This document shows, in pieces, positions 35,346 to 43,403 of a stretch of 64,000 nt of DNA (the stretch's first letter is position 1; every line of letters starts with the position of its first letter). Under the pieces are notes generated by a model, which was not told the DNA's origin, made no database searches, and worked only from the letters and a program-made list of their open reading frames with translations. The stretch is taken from NCBI RefSeq assembly GCF_026344005.1, contig NZ_JAPKNH010000005.1, positions 124,001 through 188,000 of the forward strand, given 5' to 3'. A program made the translations under genes and the position numbers. This DNA is from Kaistia terrae (lineage in GTDB: Bacteria > Pseudomonadota > Alphaproteobacteria > Rhizobiales > Kaistiaceae).

Positions 35346-36314
35346 CTACTCGGCAGCCACGAGCGCGGGCATGCTGGTGTGCAGGTTTGCGAGGCGGCGG
35401 TTCTGAGCCGAGCAGAGCCTGTCCATCTTCCGAAGGTCGGCTTCCGTCAGGTTCAGCGCCGCTTCCGCCCAGATGTCGACGACGTCGATGAGTTCGTCGA
35501 GGGTAACCGGGTTGACGCGCCGGCGAGCCTTGTAGAGGGCCTGATGCGCGTTGTGCTTGCGGTTGTGACGCGCAATGTAGTCGAGCACGGCCGCCTGGCC
35601 CTGGCCGTCCTCGGCCAGCACATCCACCACACCCATCTCATACAGTTCTTCGGCGGTATGGACACGGCCCGACAGGATCAGCGCTTCGGCCTTGTCGCGC
35701 GACATACGCCGCGACAAGAAGCTGTAGGCGCCCATTCCGGGGAACATGTTGAACAGGATTTCGGGCAGGCCCATCTTCGCGCTGCGTTCGGCGACGATCA
35801 GGTCGAACGACAGAGCGTGCTCGAAGCCACCGCCCAGAGCATCGCCCTGCACCAGCGCCATGGTCACGACCGGCGCGTCGAATGCCACCGCATTGCGGTG
35901 AATGGCCTCGACGGCGACATGGCCGTAGTGGCGCATGGCCTTCAGATCACGACTGCGAATGCGCTGCGCGAAATGGCCGAGATCGCCGCCCAGATTGTAG
36001 ATGCCGGGTACGGCGGAAGCCATGACGAACCAGGAGAAGGGCTTGGCGGTCGGATCGGGCAGGTTCGCGAAGGTCTGGGTGATGGCCGTCTGCATCCGGC
36101 TGATGTCCTGCATCAGCTCGTGCGTATAGGAGGGCTTGCCGACTGGATCCATGTAGCACCAGCAGGTTGCGTTGAGCGTATCGATATCGAGATGAAGGTT
36201 ATCATAGCCGATATCGTTGATCGCCCTGGCCGCAGCGGCCATTGCAAGGCTGCTAGGGCCGGGGTTCAGGCTGTTGATTGCAACGGGATCATTATTCATA
36301 CGAACTGAAGTCAT
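35346..36314 (-). CDS. rpfF: RpfF-like enoyl-CoA hydratase/thioesterase, DSF synthase candidate
   Basis: A 322-residue crotonase-fold enzyme. In Xanthomonas and Burkholderia RpfF makes cis-2-unsaturated fatty-acid signals from acyl-ACP using two glutamates 20 residues apart. Both are present here: Glu165 in GDALGGGFEHALSFD and Glu185 in MGLPEILFNMFPGMGAYSFL. The oxyanion region WFVMASAVPGIYNLGGDL fits too. The protein is somewhat longer than Xanthomonas RpfF (about 290), mainly at the N-terminus. A GGAGAAACAAG ribosome-binding site precedes the ATG. The gene is convergent with the RpfC-like kinase, as in Xanthomonas. The assignment rests on motifs plus context, and the product has not been shown. 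Confidence 0.85.
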   Translation of the reverse strand: MTSVRMNNDPVAINSLNPGPSSLAMAAAARAINDIGYDNLHLDIDTLNATCWCYMDPVGKPSYTHELMQDISRMQTAITQTFANLPDPTAKPFSWFVMASAVPGIYNLGGDLGHFAQRIRSRDLKAMRHYGHVAVEAIHRNAVAFDAPVVTMALVQGDALGGGFEHALSFDLIVAERSAKMGLPEILFNMFPGMGAYSFLSRRMSRDKAEALILSGRVHTAEELYEMGVVDVLAEDGQGQAAVLDYIARHNRKHNAHQALYKARRRVNPVTLDELIDVVDIWAEAALNLTEADLRKMDRLCSAQNRRLANLHTSMPALVAAE

Positions 36315-36821
36315 CTTGTTTCTCCATCTGTGGAATGGACGGTGGGCCCGTCATGCGGGAGGATGCCGCGAGGACAACCGCCAACACATTAGGCGCAAGG
36401 AAACACGACAAGAGCGAGAAAGTAATGGGCTTCGAACCGCCTCAATGAATCGCAGAATCTGATGCGCTTGCGCACAACAGCGCCACGCCATCGCGTGAAT
36501 CCAGTGTAGCGATGCGCCTGGCGCTTCGGCCGCCTTGGCCACCAACGAGCTCGGATCGCTCGGAACTACCGTCAGACGCCGTGTCGCTAGCAATTTTTTG
36601 GGTGCAAAGGAGCTTGGTCAGGGGCCTCTTGCTAAGTGCGCTCTTTGCTCGATCTTTGAACACCATGCCCCCAGGCGCGCCGCGACAGGCGCAGGGGGCG
36701 CTTGTATTTCCATCCATGTTGGCCAGTGTTAGCCTTGCATGTCGCGCACGGAAGGCAGAATAAATGCCCGAAGTCTGGCGCGCTTGAGTGGATTTATCAT
36801 CCGTCGCCGAGGTTGCGGACC
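36315..36821. other. Intergenic gap between divergent rpfF-like and peptidase genes
   Basis: These 507 bases should carry the promoters of the two divergent genes. No gene is supported: the short open frames have no ribosome-binding sites and unlikely composition. A possible hairpin, GCCCCC...GGGGGC with inner GCGC pairs, lies at 36667-36699. I recognise no operator. Confidence 0.5.
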
Positions 36822-37520
36822 ATGAGCGTGCGTGTGCTTTCGCTCGTTGCGATTTGCCTGGCATTGCCCGCTGCGGCGGAGGCAGATCCGTCGGTTGCGT
36901 TCACAGCCCGCATTGAGGTCCTCACAGACGCTCAGCGCGCGAAGATGAGCGGGCTCTCCTGGCATGAGGGTTGCCCCGTACCGCTGGATGATCTCGTCTC
37001 CATACATCTCAAGCACTTTGGCTATGACAATGCCGTCCATGACGGCTTGCTCGTCGTTCACCGCCGGGTAGCCAAGGAGATCGCCGCGGCGTTCCAGGAA
37101 CTCTTTGCGGCGCGATTTCCAATCGAGAGAATGCAACCCTACGAGGATTTCGCGGTCGCGGAATATGCGCTCAGCAACGACACGGTCGGCTTCTATTGCC
37201 GGCCGGCACAGGACAACCCGAACGAATTCAGCTGGCATGCATACGGCTTGGCCATCGACGTCAATCCGATGACCAACCCATACCACGATCCCAAAGGATG
37301 GTGGCCCAAGGGTTCGAACGGCGAGCGCGCACGCTCGGCATCCGGGCTGCTGAACGAGAGTTCAGGCGCCATCCGGATCTTCATGAACCACGGTTGGCAA
37401 TGGGGCGGCTGGGAAGTTGCGCCGGATTACATGCATTTCGGAAAGGTCACTGTCGGTGACGATGACAACCCGCTCAAGCGCAACGTGTGGGCGTCTCAGT
37501 TGCAGTTCGCGCCAGACTGA
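36822..37520 (+). CDS. Secreted M15-type D-Ala-D-Ala carboxypeptidase-like protein
   Basis: A 232-residue exported protein with a signal peptide (VRVLSLVAICLALPAAAEA). The peptidase M15 (VanY/endolysin-like) zinc motif is visible: SWHAYGLAIDVNP gives His and Asp in HxxGxAxD spacing, and DYMHFGKV gives the third ligand. The region EYALSNDTVGFYCRP, before the first motif, is part of the same fold. Such enzymes trim peptidoglycan peptides in the periplasm. A longer frame begins at 36702 without a leader, so I chose the ATG at 36822. It is monocistronic and borders the DSF module, but there is no evidence that it belongs to it. Confidence 0.82.
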   Translation: MSVRVLSLVAICLALPAAAEADPSVAFTARIEVLTDAQRAKMSGLSWHEGCPVPLDDLVSIHLKHFGYDNAVHDGLLVVHRRVAKEIAAAFQELFAARFPIERMQPYEDFAVAEYALSNDTVGFYCRPAQDNPNEFSWHAYGLAIDVNPMTNPYHDPKGWWPKGSNGERARSASGLLNESSGAIRIFMNHGWQWGGWEVAPDYMHFGKVTVGDDDNPLKRNVWASQLQFAPD

Positions 37521-37554
37521 CAGCCAGCAGCGGCATGCTCGCAAGCGAGTAGGG

Positions 37555-37650
37555 CGCTCTCGCGCAATGGCGCTGTACCAGGCGCCGAGCTGTACGTTGA
37601 CCGGTTGCTTTCCGAGCTTGAACGCCGGCCGGTAGCGGAGCGGCTTCGTT
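37555..37650 (-). pseudogene. Decayed fragment of an outer-membrane beta-barrel gene
   Basis: Read on the minus strand, this stretch encodes RYRPAFKLGKQPVNVQLGAW followed by YSAIARE. It matches RVFRVGKQPINAQLGAYYNV in the intact barrel protein at 20814-21635, both in residues and in many bases. There is no start, and the frame leaves the homology after about 30 codons. It is a relic of a paralogue, perhaps lost when the neighbouring genes were inserted or deleted. Confidence 0.7.
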
Positions 37651-37717
37651 GTCCGCCTCTTCGGCGAGGCTGTGGCGACGAAGCAGGGCTATCGGCCGAC
37701 TATCAATAGAACCGCCG

Positions 37718-38278
37718 TCAGGCCGGCGAGAGGCGCGATGCCCAGGCCTCGACCGCGTCGCCGCTGCTCAGGTCAGGCTGAACAAGCCCGTCGATCATGA
37801 ATGTCGGCGAGACGTGGATGCCGTTCTGGCGCGCATATTTGCAATGCCACTTGATCTCCCGGTCGAGATCCGGAATGGCAAAAGCCTCCTTGAGCGGGAC
37901 GCCGCTGAAACCTTCCAGGCGCTCGATGAGCTGGTTGGGCGTGACATCCATGTTCGGACCGCCGGCATGACGGGTGAACTCGAATGCCTCCCGATGCGCG
38001 GCGACAGCGGCCATGACCTTCTTGGCCGTCTCCTTGCCGCCTTCAAGTGTCGAGGCCGCGAGGATGCAGCGAACGACCACGCCCGAATATAAATGCCAGG
38101 GCTGCGATTGCAGGCGAATGGCGATGGTGATGTTGTTCTCGCCAGCCAGCGTCAGGAGTTCGTCGAGCTTGTTGAAGGCCCTGACGGAATAGGGGCAGGT
38201 CGGCTCGAGGAAGACTTCAAACATGCGCGCCCCGCTTCCCCATACGAGGGGATCGGCGCGCCAGACGGTCGCTGTCAT
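37718..38278 (-). CDS. DsbA-like thioredoxin-fold protein
   Basis: A 186-residue cytoplasmic protein with a thioredoxin fold. MFEVFLEPTCPYSVRAFNKL holds the position of the active site, but only one cysteine (CPYS) is present, where CxxC would be needed for dithiol oxidation. The helical insert includes FEFTRHAGGPNMDVTPNQLI. The cis-Pro segment is NGIHVSPTFMIDGLVQPDLS, as in the DsbA/2-hydroxychromene isomerase group. A monothiol role or glutathione-linked isomerase activity is therefore more likely than oxidase activity. The ATG is preceded by AAAGGA. It is monocistronic. Confidence 0.72.
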   Translation of the reverse strand: MTATVWRADPLVWGSGARMFEVFLEPTCPYSVRAFNKLDELLTLAGENNITIAIRLQSQPWHLYSGVVVRCILAASTLEGGKETAKKVMAAVAAHREAFEFTRHAGGPNMDVTPNQLIERLEGFSGVPLKEAFAIPDLDREIKWHCKYARQNGIHVSPTFMIDGLVQPDLSSGDAVEAWASRLSPA

Positions 38279-38422
38279 GGAAATTCCTTTTCGGGGTGGC
38301 AAGGCGAGGTTGGGTTAGCCAAGCCTAGGACATCCAGTTCCGAAAGGCATGCGGGATCTGGATAGGCCCAGCGACGCAGAAGCGCTTTGCGACGCATTCG
38401 ATGCAAACTCGATTTCGTCGAC

Positions 38423-39187
38423 CTAGGCGGCGGGTGGATCGAGAAGGTCGCCCAGCAGGCTGAGGGTGTTGCGCAGCGAGGTGTCGAGATGCACCCGCAT
38501 CGCTTCCATCGCCTGCTGCTCGTCCTTCGCCGCAAGCGCCGCCAGGATAGCCTGATGCTGGGCGATGGTTGTCTCGCCAGATCCGGGCTTTGGCAGCGCC
38601 ATGTAGCGACCGCGATCCATCTGTGCCTTGGAGATATCCACGGCGCGCCAGAGCATGGAGAGGTTGTTGATCTCGGCGATGTAGCGATGGAACTGGTCGT
38701 CGAGGCGGATGGCGTCGGTGTAGCGCTTCCGGCCTATCGCCGTCTGGTGCTGGCCGACAATGTCTTCCAACTGCTCGAGATGGAACGCACTGATCTGCGT
38801 CGCGGCGCGGCGGACACTTTCGACTTCGAGCGCGTTGCGGATGATGTAGGCCTCTTCCAGCGCGGCGCGCGAGATCGCCGCGACGAAGGTGCCCGTCTGC
38901 GCATAGACGTTGATCAGCCCCTCATCGCTCAGTCGCTTGACCGCCTCGCGAACCGGCGTGCGCGAGACACCGAGTTGCTCGGCAATCTCGACCTCGTTGA
39001 CGGACTGGCCTGGCCGTAACTGACCGATGATGATCAGCGTGCGGACGATCTGATAGATCTGGTCGCGCAGGGGCGACTTACGGTCGAGGTTGACCAGCTG
39101 CAATTGCAGTAATGCCGCTTCGGCCACCCGCTCAGACCCTCCCACCAAAATCGCCGGCGCCAGCTCGACTGAGCCGGGTCCGCGCAT
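38423..39187 (-). CDS. GntR-family (FCD) regulator of the rare-sugar locus
   Basis: A regulator of up to 254 residues. The winged helix reads LRDQIYQIVRTLIIIGQLRP, GQSVNEVEIAEQLGVSRTPV, REAVKRLSDEGLINVYAQTG. An FCD-type helical domain follows, with metal/ligand candidates Asp and His in RLDDQFHRYIAEINN, AQHQAILAALAAKDEQQAME and RVHLDTSL. The first ~30 residues are poorly conserved-looking and the true start may be later. It is divergent from the isomerase/ABC importer operon. A 13-base motif, ACTAATATAACAG, occurs once before each of the two divergent genes and is its probable operator. Confidence 0.87.
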   Translation of the reverse strand: MRGPGSVELAPAILVGGSERVAEAALLQLQLVNLDRKSPLRDQIYQIVRTLIIIGQLRPGQSVNEVEIAEQLGVSRTPVREAVKRLSDEGLINVYAQTGTFVAAISRAALEEAYIIRNALEVESVRRAATQISAFHLEQLEDIVGQHQTAIGRKRYTDAIRLDDQFHRYIAEINNLSMLWRAVDISKAQMDRGRYMALPKPGSGETTIAQHQAILAALAAKDEQQAMEAMRVHLDTSLRNTLSLLGDLLDPPAA

Positions 39188-39235
39188 CAGGCCGGACCGC
39201 GCCGCTTGCGCGGCCGAACGACCCAGCTTGCGTTA

Positions 39236-39248
39236 CTGTTATATTAGT
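39236..39248 (-). promoter_or_regulatory. Operator/promoter element copy 1 (facing the GntR gene)
   Basis: On the minus strand this reads ACTAATATAACAG, about 50 bases upstream of the GntR start. The same 13 bases recur facing the sugar operon. TAATAT could also serve as a -10 box. Autoregulation by the GntR protein is inferred. Confidence 0.5.
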
Positions 39249-39435
39249 CTGGTGCATCGTCGCAAGCGGAGCCGCCTTGGGTGGTGCGTGCCGGCAGCCC
39301 CGAGCCTTTCCGGTTGAGCGTGCAAGAAGTTGATCGTTATCAACGATATGGCAGATAAAACCATACTACAATATTCAAGAATTAAATCTTCGACTGCGTG
39401 CCCAACCGGGCGTTGAAGCCTGCTTGACACGTTAC

Positions 39436-39448
39436 ACTAATATAACAG
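39436..39448 (+). promoter_or_regulatory. Operator/promoter element copy 2 (facing the sugar operon)
   Basis: The same ACTAATATAACAG as copy 1, now on the plus strand, a few bases after TTGACA. It overlaps a small palindrome GTTA-N8-TAAC (39431-39446). It is a candidate GntR operator controlling the isomerase/ABC operon. Confidence 0.5.
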
Positions 39449-39651
39449 AGAGTGCCGTTGCGTTCCGGTCAATAGAGGTAGCGGCCGGGGCGCGCAGGGG
39501 AGGAGACCCTCGCAATGTGGTGCAATCTGAACGGAGTCCGGTGGGACTGCCGGCGGTGGAGTGCGCCTGTACAGCGAGTGTGTTGCTTCCCCGGCATGCA
39601 GGAAGGGCCGTCGCCGTACAGAAGGCGAGTCCGATAGGGAGGAAGAGCACC

Positions 39652-40704
39652 ATGGCGGATCCGAACAACTATCCGAAGCTGCACAACGCCGCGTGGCCCG
39701 GCGTCGTCGGCAAGGGCGGGGAGGGCGGCGATCCGATCGTCCCGCTGGATACCCTGTTGGAGCTGACCTCCAAGGCGGAAGTCGACGGACAGAAGTTCGA
39801 CGGCATCGATCTCTGGCTTGCCGATCCGCATCTGTCGATCGATAGCGACCGCGATCAGGTCAAGCGCATGGTCGACCACATTGCTAGCTACGGCCTCAAG
39901 GTCGGCTCGTTCGTGGCGCCGATCTGGGGTGGCGCCGGGGGCGGTTCCGCCATGGGCTCGGCCGACGATCGCAAGCGTTTCGTCTCGCAGGTCCGCAAGG
40001 CTGCCGCGATTGGTGAGCAGATGCGCGAATTCGGCATTCGCCCGACCGGCGGCATCCGCATCGATTCCTCGACGGGCGTTGCCGATTGGGACAAGGATCC
40101 CGTCGGCAACACCAAGATCATCGCCGAAACGTTCCGCGAGGCCGGCAAGGCGGCGCAGGATCACGGCGAGTTCCTCGTCGCCGAGGGCGAGATTTGCTGG
40201 GGCGGCATGCAGTCCTGGCGCGAGAATGTCCGCCTGCTCGAAGAGGTCGGCATGCCCGGCATCGTCGGCTACCAGGCCGACATGGCGCATTCGATGCTGT
40301 TCACGCTCGGCTACAACGCCGAGCAGGACCGCCTGCTTCCCGAGGGCTATGACTGGCAGGATCGCGCGGTCCTCGACGCGGCCTACAAAAAGGTCGCCGA
40401 CGCGCTGCGTCCGTGGACCTACGATTTCCACGTCGCCCAGAACGACGGCACCGTCTTCGGCTCCGGCGACCACGAGAAGACTGGCCGCCACGTTCAGGTC
40501 ACCGATCCGAACGGCAAGCTCGATGTCACCAAGCATGCCGGCTACTGGCTGCGCGACGACGCGGGCAACCTCACCAAGAAGATGCGCCACATCGCCTGGG
40601 ACGGCTGCATGTTCCCCAATTCCGTGATGACGGCGCAGCAGACCTGGAACGACGTTCTGGGCGCGATGATCAAGGTGCGCGACGCCCATGGCTGGCGCGA
40701 ATAA
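39652..40704 (+). CDS. Xylose-isomerase-like TIM-barrel sugar isomerase
   Basis: A 350-residue protein of the AP-endonuclease-2/xylose isomerase-like superfamily. Recognisable elements are the early FDGIDLWLADPHLS, SYGLKVGSFVAPIWGGAGGG, FLVAEGEICWGGMQSW (Glu ligand candidate), IVGYQADMAHSMLF (Asp/His) and YDFHVAQNDGTVFGSGDH (His). It is longer than the smaller 3-epimerase-type paralogues at 4613 and 45533. The ATG has a strong GGGAGGAAG. It opens an operon with a dehydrogenase, ABC importer, second isomerase, dehydratase and mutarotase, so it probably acts on the imported sugar or a derivative. Confidence 0.82.
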   Translation: MADPNNYPKLHNAAWPGVVGKGGEGGDPIVPLDTLLELTSKAEVDGQKFDGIDLWLADPHLSIDSDRDQVKRMVDHIASYGLKVGSFVAPIWGGAGGGSAMGSADDRKRFVSQVRKAAAIGEQMREFGIRPTGGIRIDSSTGVADWDKDPVGNTKIIAETFREAGKAAQDHGEFLVAEGEICWGGMQSWRENVRLLEEVGMPGIVGYQADMAHSMLFTLGYNAEQDRLLPEGYDWQDRAVLDAAYKKVADALRPWTYDFHVAQNDGTVFGSGDHEKTGRHVQVTDPNGKLDVTKHAGYWLRDDAGNLTKKMRHIAWDGCMFPNSVMTAQQTWNDVLGAMIKVRDAHGWRE

Positions 40705-40725
40705 CGGTTTCAGGGATCCATCCAA

Positions 40726-41868
40726 ATGACCAAGAAAAAGCTGAACATCGGTCTGGTCGGCGCCGGCTTCATGGGCCGCACCCATTCCAACGCCTTCCGT
40801 CAGGTTGGCCAGTTCTTCAACAGCGAGTATGAGCCCGTTCTGAAGGCGATCGCCACGCGCAACGCCAAGGGCGCCGCCGATTTCGCCGAGAACTGGGGCT
40901 ATGAAAGCTCCGAGAGCGACTGGCGCAAGCTGATCGAGCGCAAAGATATCGACCTGATCGATATCGCCAGCCCGAACGACACCCATGCCGAGATCGCCAT
41001 CGCGGCGGCCCAGGCCGGCAAGATGGTGATGTGCGAGAAGCCGCTCGGCCGCAACGCCGCCGAGGCCGAGAAAATGGTCGCGGCCGTCGAGGCGGCCGGC
41101 GTCGCCAACATGGTCTGGTATAATTATCGCCGCGTGCCGGCGGTGACGCTCGCCAAGCAGATGATCGAGGAGGGCCGGCTCGGCCGCATCTTCCACTATC
41201 GCGCCAAGTTCCTGCAGGACTGGACGATCTCGGCCGACGTGCCGCAGGGCGGCATGGGCACCTGGCGTCTCGATGCCAGCGTCGCCGGCAGCGGCGTCAC
41301 CGGCGATCTGCTGGCGCATTGCATCGATACCGCGCTCTGGCTGAATGGCGGCATCGACAGCGTCACGGCGGCGACGGAAACCTTCGTCAAGCAGCGCGCG
41401 CATGCGGTCAGCGGCAAGGTCGAAGAGGTCAAGATCGACGACGCCAGCGCCTTCCTTGCCCGTTTCCAGAATGGCTCGCTCGCGACCTTCGAGGCGACCC
41501 GCTACGCCCGTGGCCACAAGGCACTCTATACGCTGGAGATCAATGGCGAGAAGGGCTCCATCGCCTGGGACCTGCACGACCTGCACCGGCTGTCCTACTT
41601 CGACTACAGCGACGAGGGGCATCTGCGCGGCTGGCGCTCGATCCACATCACCGATGGTGACCACCCCTATATGAGCCAGTGGTGGGTGCCCGGGCTGCAG
41701 ATCGGCTACGAGCATTCCTTCATCCATCAGGCCGCCGATTTTCTTGCCGGTCTCGCTTCCGGCACGCCGGCCGCGCCGACTTTCCGCGAGGCGCTCCGTA
41801 CCGACTACGTCACCGACGCTGTGCTGGCCTCGGCGAAGTCGGGCCGCTGGGAAGCGGTTCAGGGCTGA
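40726..41868 (+). CDS. Gfo/Idh/MocA-family dehydrogenase
   Basis: A 380-residue NAD(P)-dependent oxidoreductase acting on sugars, inositols or related polyols. The Rossmann motif is [12 protein letters not shown] (about 8-19), followed by [20 protein letters not shown] and the catalytic [15 protein letters not shown]. The C-terminal domain shows [19 protein letters not shown] and [20 protein letters not shown], with candidate catalytic Asp and His. It lies 21 bases after the isomerase gene and 14 before the ATPase gene. It likely oxidises the imported sugar at a ring carbon or C1. Confidence 0.9.
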   Translation: MTKKKLNIGLVGAGFMGRTHSNAFRQVGQFFNSEYEPVLKAIATRNAKGAADFAENWGYESSESDWRKLIERKDIDLIDIASPNDTHAEIAIAAAQAGKMVMCEKPLGRNAAEAEKMVAAVEAAGVANMVWYNYRRVPAVTLAKQMIEEGRLGRIFHYRAKFLQDWTISADVPQGGMGTWRLDASVAGSGVTGDLLAHCIDTALWLNGGIDSVTAATETFVKQRAHAVSGKVEEVKIDDASAFLARFQNGSLATFEATRYARGHKALYTLEINGEKGSIAWDLHDLHRLSYFDYSDEGHLRGWRSIHITDGDHPYMSQWWVPGLQIGYEHSFIHQAADFLAGLASGTPAAPTFREALRTDYVTDAVLASAKSGRWEAVQG

Positions 41869-41882
41869 GTGGCGGATCTGCA

Positions 41883-43403
41883 ATGACCCTCGATACCCCG
41901 CTCGCAATCCAGGTACAGGGCGTGACCAAGAGCTTTCTTGGTCAGCGCGCCCTTGATGACGTCGACTTCGAGGTTGCGCGGGGCGAGGTCCATGGGCTGG
42001 TCGGCAAGAACGGCGCCGGCAAGTCGACCTTCATGAAGATCCTGTCGGGCGCGCAACCGCCCGACAGCGGCCAGATCATTGTCGGCGGCACCGCGTTCAA
42101 GGCGCTCAATCCGGCCGAAGGGCGCGCCGCTGGCATCGCCATCGTCTACCAGAATCCGGAACTGCATCTGGATCTCTCGGTCGCGGCCAATATCTTCCTC
42201 GGCGCCGAACCCCGCAAAGGTTTTGGCATTCTCGACGACAAGGCAATGGCGGCGCGGGCGAGCGAGCTTCTGGCCCGGCTCGGCCTCAATCTGCCGGTCA
42301 ACCAGCGGCTCGGCGATCTCGACATTGCCGACCGTCAGCAGGTCGCCATCGCCAAGGCTGTGCGCGAGAAGGCGCATGTGCTGCTGCTTGACGAGCCGAC
42401 GGCGGCGCTCAACAAGGCGCAGGCCGAATTCCTGTTTCGGCTGATCCGCGATCTCGCCAGGCAGGGCATGGCGGTTGTCTATGTCTCGCATCACCTCGAC
42501 GAGGTGCTGGCGATCTCCGACCGTATCACCATCCTCCGCAACGGCCGCAAGGTCGCCGTGGTCGAAGGCAGGAGCGCTGACAAGGACGGGCTAATCTCGA
42601 TGATCGTCGGCCGCACGCTCGACGCGGTCGAGACGCATCGAAGCGAGCGCCCCAAATCGGAACCCTTCCTGGTGATGGACGCAGTGTCCAGCCCGGGCGG
42701 TCTCGACGATGTTTCGCTCACGGTCACCAAAGGCGAAATTGTCGGCGTCACCGGGTTGATCGGTGGCGGCGCCAACGCGCTCGCCGCCGTCATTGGTGGG
42801 CTCGACCATCGTCACGTGGCAGGCAGCATGTCGCTGGGCGGCCAGCCCTATGCGCCGCGCGCCGTCCGCGAGGCGATTGCTCGCGGCGTGCTGTTCATTC
42901 CCGAGGACATGCGTGGTCGCGGCCTGGTGATGAGTCTTTCCATCGCCAAGAACATCTCCCTCGCGGCCTTGAAATCGCTCTCGAATCTGGGCTGGCTGAA
43001 GCTCGCCAAGGAGACCGACGTCGCGACCGAGATGTCGGAGCGGCTGGATCTCAATCCGCGCGCGCCAGGCCGCGAAGTGCGGTTCCTGAGCGGTGGCAAC
43101 CAGCGCAAGGCACTGCTCGGCCGCGCCATCTTCGCCGATGGCCAACTCTTCGTGCTCGAGGAGCCGACGCAGGGCGTCGACGTCGAATCCCAGCGCCAGA
43201 TCCATGACCATCTGCGTGGCCTTGCCGCGAAGGGCGCGACCATCGTTTTCGTGTCGACCGACCTCGAAGAGCTGATCGCGCTGGCCGATCGAATCCTCGT
43301 CCTTCGGGATGGCCGCATCGAGCAGGAGTTGTCGCCGGATCGGCTCGATCCGCAGCAACTGCTCTCCGCCATCCAGACCCAAAGCACCCGGAGCGTGAAT
43401 TGA
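41883..43403 (+). CDS. Ribose-class sugar ABC importer, tandem ATPase subunit
   Basis: A 506-residue double ATPase of the RbsA/XylG type. Domain 1 has Walker A GKNGAGKST (residues 41-49), LDIADRQQVAIAKA and Walker B VLLLDEPTAALN. Domain 2 has a degenerate Walker A (GLIGGGANALA), signature LSGGNQRKALLGRAI and Walker B LFVLEEPTQGVD, in which Glu replaces the usual Asp. The start is the ATG just after the dehydrogenase stop. The stop overlaps the permease start (TGATG). It energises the importer of the rare-sugar operon. Confidence 0.9.
   Translation: MTLDTPLAIQVQGVTKSFLGQRALDDVDFEVARGEVHGLVGKNGAGKSTFMKILSGAQPPDSGQIIVGGTAFKALNPAEGRAAGIAIVYQNPELHLDLSVAANIFLGAEPRKGFGILDDKAMAARASELLARLGLNLPVNQRLGDLDIADRQQVAIAKAVREKAHVLLLDEPTAALNKAQAEFLFRLIRDLARQGMAVVYVSHHLDEVLAISDRITILRNGRKVAVVEGRSADKDGLISMIVGRTLDAVETHRSERPKSEPFLVMDAVSSPGGLDDVSLTVTKGEIVGVTGLIGGGANALAAVIGGLDHRHVAGSMSLGGQPYAPRAVREAIARGVLFIPEDMRGRGLVMSLSIAKNISLAALKSLSNLGWLKLAKETDVATEMSERLDLNPRAPGREVRFLSGGNQRKALLGRAIFADGQLFVLEEPTQGVDVESQRQIHDHLRGLAAKGATIVFVSTDLEELIALADRILVLRDGRIEQELSPDRLDPQQLLSAIQTQSTRSVN

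Larger units (their letters stand above)
39188..39651. other. Divergent control region of the rare-sugar locus
   Basis: These 464 bases separate the GntR gene from the first isomerase gene and contain no credible gene. It is AT-rich in its centre (39240-39460) and carries the two ACTAATATAACAG elements, a TTGACA box at 39424-39429, and a GGGAGGAAG ribosome-binding site just before the isomerase ATG. Confidence 0.6.

Noticed and set aside
39424-39446. TTGACA followed by TATAAC as a classical promoter
   Set aside because: The spacing is only 11 bases, too short for a sigma-70 promoter. I treat the region as an operator instead.
39469-41907. An 812-codon open frame on the minus strand
   Set aside because: It is antisense to the isomerase and dehydrogenase genes, whose motifs and ribosome-binding sites are clear. 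Its Asp/Gly/Val-rich sequence matches no fold.
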